DNA of 6,264 nt from Chromatiales bacterium (GTDB lineage Bacteria > Pseudomonadota > Gammaproteobacteria > UBA6429): positions 1 through 6,264 of the forward strand of contig JALTJN010000175.1 of NCBI GenBank assembly GCA_027076405.1, given 5' to 3'. Below the pieces are notes generated by a model that ran no database searches, was not told the origin of the DNA, and was given only the letters and a program-made list of their open reading frames with translations. Within the stretch, counting starts at the first letter, position 1. Each line of letters begins with the position of its first letter. Of the stretch, positions 1 through 3,360 are shown in pieces. Position numbers and translations under genes: made by a program.

Positions 1-17
1 AAAAAACCCAAGGGGTT
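1..17 (-). terminator. Weak terminator-like hairpin at the left edge, downstream of the membrane protein gene
   Basis: Read on the minus strand, AACCC, loop CTT and GGGTT form a 5-bp stem followed by at least four more T before the window ends. It lies about 80 bases past the TAA of the VirB6/TrbL-like gene, a sensible place for its terminator. The stem is short and the T-run is cut by the edge, so the call is tentative. The bases between it and the stop codon are AT-rich and show no gene. Confidence 0.4.
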
Positions 18-99
18 ATAAAGGGAGGATAATATTTATTTTGTTCTATATCTTTATCTATCATATAAATTATTTTTATCTACGAGCACGTCTTTTAGT

Positions 100-3000
100 T
101 TAAGTACGTCTTCGAGCATTTCTTTTTCTGTTTTTTTCTGCTATATCAATATCTTCATCAGCTTGTGTGTTATCATTTTGTTTATTTATTGGATTACCCA
201 ATAACTCATCTCTTTTATCTTTAATATCCTTATTACTATAATCAATAAATTCTTTACCAAGAGTGGAATTTGGAATACTATTAAACTTATAAACCGCATC
301 TAAAACATTCTTCTTAACCTCTGTAGCCTGTTCTTGAGTCAAACCATCTAATTCCTGATTTGCCAAAGTTTTATTTAGAATATCTTTCATATAATCAATC
401 AAAGGTTTGATTTTGTCTGTATTTCCTTTGTCAATCAATTGTTTATTAAAAGCTGTCTCAATATCATAACTTTTTTTATTTTTCAAAATGTCATTTTTAA
501 AATTCTTAGCAACACCACTTTTATCTATAGCACCAAAATCTATACTAGATAATTCTTGTACACGCATCTTTTTAGAACTAGCAGCTTTCTCTGCTATAAC
601 TTCTTTAACATTGTCATTTATACCCTCGGTATTCAAAACATGCTCTACCTTACCATTCAAAACAGCAAAATCAGCTATTTCATTCATCAATTCATTGTCT
701 TTAGAATCATTACTATCCAGACCACCTTCTTTTGATTTGGCTTTATCAATCAGATGATCTAAAACACTCATACCTATAGTCCTATCCTTACCTGTTTCAA
801 CATTTTTAATTTGTTCCCAAAATTTTTGAAATTGGGCAGCAGGCAAACCTTCTTTCATTTTGACAACAACATTAGGTGTTAAACCTGTTGGATTATCTAT
901 AACATTTCTTAAAAATTGCTTTTCATCCTTAGATATATGACCAGCAATCTTCTTAGGACTCATTTCATCTAAATCATTTTCATCAAACTTATCAAACCTG
1001 CTAGAAATCATCAAAATACTAGCTGCAGCATCAACCTCATCAGGATTATTACTAGTCTTTACCACCTGAGCTGCTGAATCAATCACAGACCTTTGCTGAG
1101 CTGGTGACATTTTATTAAAACTATTAGAAAACTTCTTATTATGAAATACTTTTTTTGTATTACCATCAACATCAACAGTTTCATCAAGATAACCATTTAT
1201 AATATCTTTTATGTTAGTCTTAAGAGCTGAAGTATTCCAATCTTCTGGTTTTTCAATACCAAGATTAATACGCTCTGCCTTACTTAAACCATCCCTATCC
1301 TTGGCTTGGGCATGATTATTCTTACTTACTTCATTCTCAAATATACCACTAACATATCTATCTCCATGATTTTCAATAAACTCTCTAAAAGCTGGTATAT
1401 CACCATCATCAGAAAAACCACGGCCGGTCAACTCAATCATAGCCGCCATTCTCTGATCTTCAGAAGCAGTTGCATCATCTATAATATGCTTTAAATCATT
1501 AACACCTTTGTCTTGAAAATCTTTTCTATGTGCACTGACTTTTTCTGCTTGCATATATCGCGCTGCTTTTTGCTCATCTTGTCCTGAATCTGCTAATTTT
1601 TGCAATCCTACTTGTGCGCCCTTGTGTGCTAGAGCTCCCACACCAGCGCCAACTACTCCAGCTACTGCGCCTAAACCACCTGTTGTTAATGCACCTAAAA
1701 CAGCTCCGCCAGTCATAATAGTTGCAGATGCAATCTGGTTCCATCGTTTTGCTGATTTTGCTTTTTTAGCTGCCACCTTTTCTTCTTGTTGTGCTTTTTC
1801 AATCTCTTCAACAGGAGCACCAGTTGCTTCTAATTCAGCCAATTTTTGCTTTTTTAGCTCCCAATCACGACTAGTTTCTTCTCGTCTACTTTTGCCTGTG
1901 GCTTTGTTATAAACTTTTTTCAATCCCTTACCAGCTAAACCTACGGTATTTTCTTTTAATTTACCTTCTATATTTACCAAACCTTGAGCAAATTCTCCAG
2001 CTCTTTTGTTCTTGATATTTTCTTTCATGCTCTTATACGCCTTTACCCTTCTTGCGCCCCAGTCATAACCTTTTTTAGCAATAAAGGCGCCTGTGCCATA
2101 TTTTAGAGCTGTCATTCCACCTTTTCTAATCTTACCTGCTATATTTCCCACAGCCGACCCACTTTGATCAGCCATCTTTTGAGACACTATCAAACCAGCA
2201 ATCATAAGAGCTGTCATAGCCATAAAATTCAACATTACACTTGGCACAGAAAAACCAGACAAAAGAGTTTGTCCTTCTTGATCTGCTTCTGTTCTATCTA
2301 TATTAATTCCAGCTGTATTAACCAAAGGATCTGTGCCTTGGGCAGTTAATAATGCCAGCCATAAGAAAAAAGCAATAGTTGGACCTGATACAAGATGTTT
2401 AAAAAACTCAGACCACCACTGTGACCAATACTGAGGTCTAACTGTATAAGCAAAATAAGCCAAAGGTGACAATACTACCAAAATCCACAACATAACCATA
2501 CGATACAACAACACAACAATCATAATCAGTATTGTCAAAGTTACAACTGTGATACCAATAGCAGCCAAAATCAATGCTCCAGTCACAGCCCAATCAGATG
2601 ATGATCCTGTAGCTGCTGAGGTTTGGGCAAAAGCAAGCATTTCATAAATATGAAATGCAGATATAAAATTACCACCCATTGCTTCTTTGAACCCATTAAC
2701 AAAAGTAAGCATCAATACTTGGAAAAAATCTATTATTACACCAGAAATAACCTTGGAAAAATTAATCAAAATTATCATCATAATCAGCTTTGCCAAAGCC
2801 TGCTTGTAATGATAAGTCTGAATGCGCAACATTGTAGAAAAGGCAATTAACAACAATACTACTATAAACAATATATTTGCCAAATCACGAGTCAGAGCCC
2901 AGCCTGTATTAACAATTGGATTAGCAATAAAAGCATTATACTGCGCTATTCCTACCAAAACTGGTATAAGAATGGATGTTAACAAAGATCCAACAAAAAA

Positions 3001-3201
3001 AAGATACAAATCTATAAAAGTTTCTATAAGAAGCTGAATAGCACCCTCTGCAAAACTAACTACAGCACTAACAAGCTGAGCAGAGGCAGGTTTACCAAAT
3101 GCTAGTGCGCCAATCACAACCAACAAAAAAACCATTAATAATTGGTTAAAATTATAATGTTTGGTAAACCAGTTTTTTAATTTTGTAACAGTATTATGCA
3201 T
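100..3201 (-). CDS. VirB6/TrbL-like polytopic membrane protein with long cytoplasmic extension
   Basis: Probable inner-membrane channel or scaffold subunit of a type IV secretion-like apparatus. The protein has 1033 residues. The N-terminus is basic, with a hydrophobic stretch at 21-36 and a possible signal peptidase I site ASA|Q at 39-42. Hydrophobic segments follow at about 45-87, 106-127, 137-165, 204-253, 272-288 and 322-341. The part GWALTRDLANILFIVVLLL (100-118) plus the NFSKVISGVIIDFFQ stretch resembles VirB6/TrbL-type proteins seen in Patescibacteria. After 341 the chain turns strongly basic, so the remaining ~690 residues should be cytoplasmic. They comprise a charged, coiled-coil-prone helix (437-485), a glycine-zipper segment (490-530), a long acidic helical region (545-1000) and a basic tail (NRKRNARRRT). 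There is no cysteine anywhere. The ATG at 3201 is fixed by an in-frame TAG four codons upstream (3211-3213), although no Shine-Dalgarno precedes it. Classical VirB6 is far shorter; extended VirB6 forms are known in Rickettsiales. The gene has its own promoter and lies downstream of the cysteine-rich gene. The membrane nature is certain; the VirB6 assignment is moderate. Confidence 0.9.
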   Translation of the reverse strand: MHNTVTKLKNWFTKHYNFNQLLMVFLLVVIGALAFGKPASAQLVSAVVSFAEGAIQLLIETFIDLYLFFVGSLLTSILIPVLVGIAQYNAFIANPIVNTGWALTRDLANILFIVVLLLIAFSTMLRIQTYHYKQALAKLIMMIILINFSKVISGVIIDFFQVLMLTFVNGFKEAMGGNFISAFHIYEMLAFAQTSAATGSSSDWAVTGALILAAIGITVVTLTILIMIVVLLYRMVMLWILVVLSPLAYFAYTVRPQYWSQWWSEFFKHLVSGPTIAFFLWLALLTAQGTDPLVNTAGINIDRTEADQEGQTLLSGFSVPSVMLNFMAMTALMIAGLIVSQKMADQSGSAVGNIAGKIRKGGMTALKYGTGAFIAKKGYDWGARRVKAYKSMKENIKNKRAGEFAQGLVNIEGKLKENTVGLAGKGLKKVYNKATGKSRREETSRDWELKKQKLAELEATGAPVEEIEKAQQEEKVAAKKAKSAKRWNQIASATIMTGGAVLGALTTGGLGAVAGVVGAGVGALAHKGAQVGLQKLADSGQDEQKAARYMQAEKVSAHRKDFQDKGVNDLKHIIDDATASEDQRMAAMIELTGRGFSDDGDIPAFREFIENHGDRYVSGIFENEVSKNNHAQAKDRDGLSKAERINLGIEKPEDWNTSALKTNIKDIINGYLDETVDVDGNTKKVFHNKKFSNSFNKMSPAQQRSVIDSAAQVVKTSNNPDEVDAAASILMISSRFDKFDENDLDEMSPKKIAGHISKDEKQFLRNVIDNPTGLTPNVVVKMKEGLPAAQFQKFWEQIKNVETGKDRTIGMSVLDHLIDKAKSKEGGLDSNDSKDNELMNEIADFAVLNGKVEHVLNTEGINDNVKEVIAEKAASSKKMRVQELSSIDFGAIDKSGVAKNFKNDILKNKKSYDIETAFNKQLIDKGNTDKIKPLIDYMKDILNKTLANQELDGLTQEQATEVKKNVLDAVYKFNSIPNSTLGKEFIDYSNKDIKDKRDELLGNPINKQNDNTQADEDIDIAEKNRKRNARRRT
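1612..1734 (-). other. Glycine-zipper hydrophobic segment in the cytoplasmic extension
   Basis: Residues 490-530 of the membrane protein form a run of Gly, Ala, Val, Leu and Thr with repeated small-xxx-small spacing (TGGAVLGALTTGG, then AVAGVVGAGVGALA). It is flanked by basic residues on both sides (KKAKSAKRW before, HKGAQ after). About 150 residues separate it from the last clear core helix. Basic flanks on both ends suggest a hairpin that dips into the membrane from the cytoplasmic side, or a helix-helix packing or oligomerisation element. The codons here are visibly richer in GC than the surroundings, as expected for Gly/Ala coding. Confidence 0.6.
2167..3144 (-). other. Transmembrane core of the VirB6/TrbL-like protein
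   Basis: These codons cover residues 20-345 of the membrane protein and contain its hydrophobic segments apart from the later glycine-zipper segment. The conserved-looking part is the segment starting GW..TRDLAN (100-109). It is followed by a basic turn (RIQTYHYKQALAK, 126-138), a second helix pair, and the strongly hydrophobic block at 204-253, which ends in a YRMVMLWILVVLSPLAYF-type helix. An aromatic patch YWSQWWSEFFKH (258-269) follows and would sit at the membrane interface. Loop charges follow the positive-inside rule and place the region after 341 in the cytoplasm. Exact helix number and boundaries are estimates made by eye. Confidence 0.7.
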
Positions 3202-3249
3202 GGAGAAATACTAGTGATATTACACTAAAAATACTAACAAAAATATACT

Positions 3250-3261
3250 TTTATGCATAAA
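3250..3261. promoter_or_regulatory. 12-bp perfect palindrome at the promoter start site, possible operator
   Basis: TTTATGCATAAA is fully self-complementary over 12 bases. It touches the last base of the -10 box and covers the predicted transcription start of the membrane protein gene, a typical place for a dimeric repressor site. No second copy or recognised regulator site supports it, and AT-rich palindromes of this size can arise by chance. Confidence 0.3.
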
Positions 3262-3290
3262 TTATACTACAAAATACACTCTTTAGCCAA
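3261..3290 (-). promoter_or_regulatory. Sigma70-type promoter of the VirB6/TrbL-like gene
   Basis: The minus strand has a perfect -10 box TATAAT (3266-3261) preceded, after an 18-base spacer, by a -35-like TTGGCT (3290-3285), which matches four of six consensus bases. The predicted transcription start near 3254 gives a leader of about 53 bases. The promoter sits immediately after the T-run of the upstream terminator, so the membrane protein gene can be transcribed independently. Confidence 0.65.
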
Positions 3291-3301
3291 ATTTTATTTA
3301 C

Positions 3302-3338
3302 AAAAAATAAAACCTATACATTTATAGTATAGGTTTTA
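3302..3338 (-). terminator. Intrinsic terminator of the cysteine-rich protein gene
   Basis: A perfect 12-bp inverted repeat (TAAAACCTATAC at 3308-3319 and GTATAGGTTTTA at 3327-3338 on the plus strand) encloses a 7-base loop. Read on the minus strand, the second arm is followed at once by six T (3307-3302). It begins 22 bases after the TAG stop of the cysteine-rich gene. The T-run is present only for minus-strand transcription, so it ends that gene and not a plus-strand one. The stem is AT-rich but long and uninterrupted. Confidence 0.88.
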
Positions 3339-3356
3339 CTTAATTTCAAGTAAACC
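3332..3356 (-). promoter_or_regulatory. Candidate antiterminator hairpin overlapping the terminator
   Basis: On the minus strand GGTTTACTT (3356-3348), a 6-base loop and AAGTAAAACC (3341-3332) can pair as a 9-bp stem with one bulged base. The second arm shares 3332-3338 with the first arm of the terminator, so the two hairpins exclude each other. The first arm starts only four bases after the stop codon of the upstream gene. A ribosome paused at that stop could cover it and favour the terminator. The pairing is seen in the sequence; any regulatory role is inferred, and chance similarity in AT-rich DNA remains possible. Confidence 0.35.
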
Positions 3357-3360
3357 AAAA

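Noticed and set aside
23..103. GGGAGG on the plus strand with a downstream TTG frame of about 20 codons
   Set aside because: The spacing (12 bases) is long, the start is TTG, the peptide is tiny and it runs into the 3' end of the opposite gene.
488..757. Plus-strand 89-codon frame
   Set aside because: Antisense shadow of the helical extension of the membrane protein; no start signals and no recognisable domain.
1622..1912. Plus-strand 96-codon frame rich in Pro, Ala and Thr
   Set aside because: It lies wholly opposite the Gly/Ala- and Lys/Glu-rich part of the membrane protein. Its composition is the mirror of that coding strand and no ribosome site or promoter is visible.
3211..3226. Inverted repeat TAGTG...CACTA in the leader of the membrane protein gene
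   Set aside because: Only five base pairs around a six-base loop in AT-rich DNA; too weak to call a regulatory hairpin.
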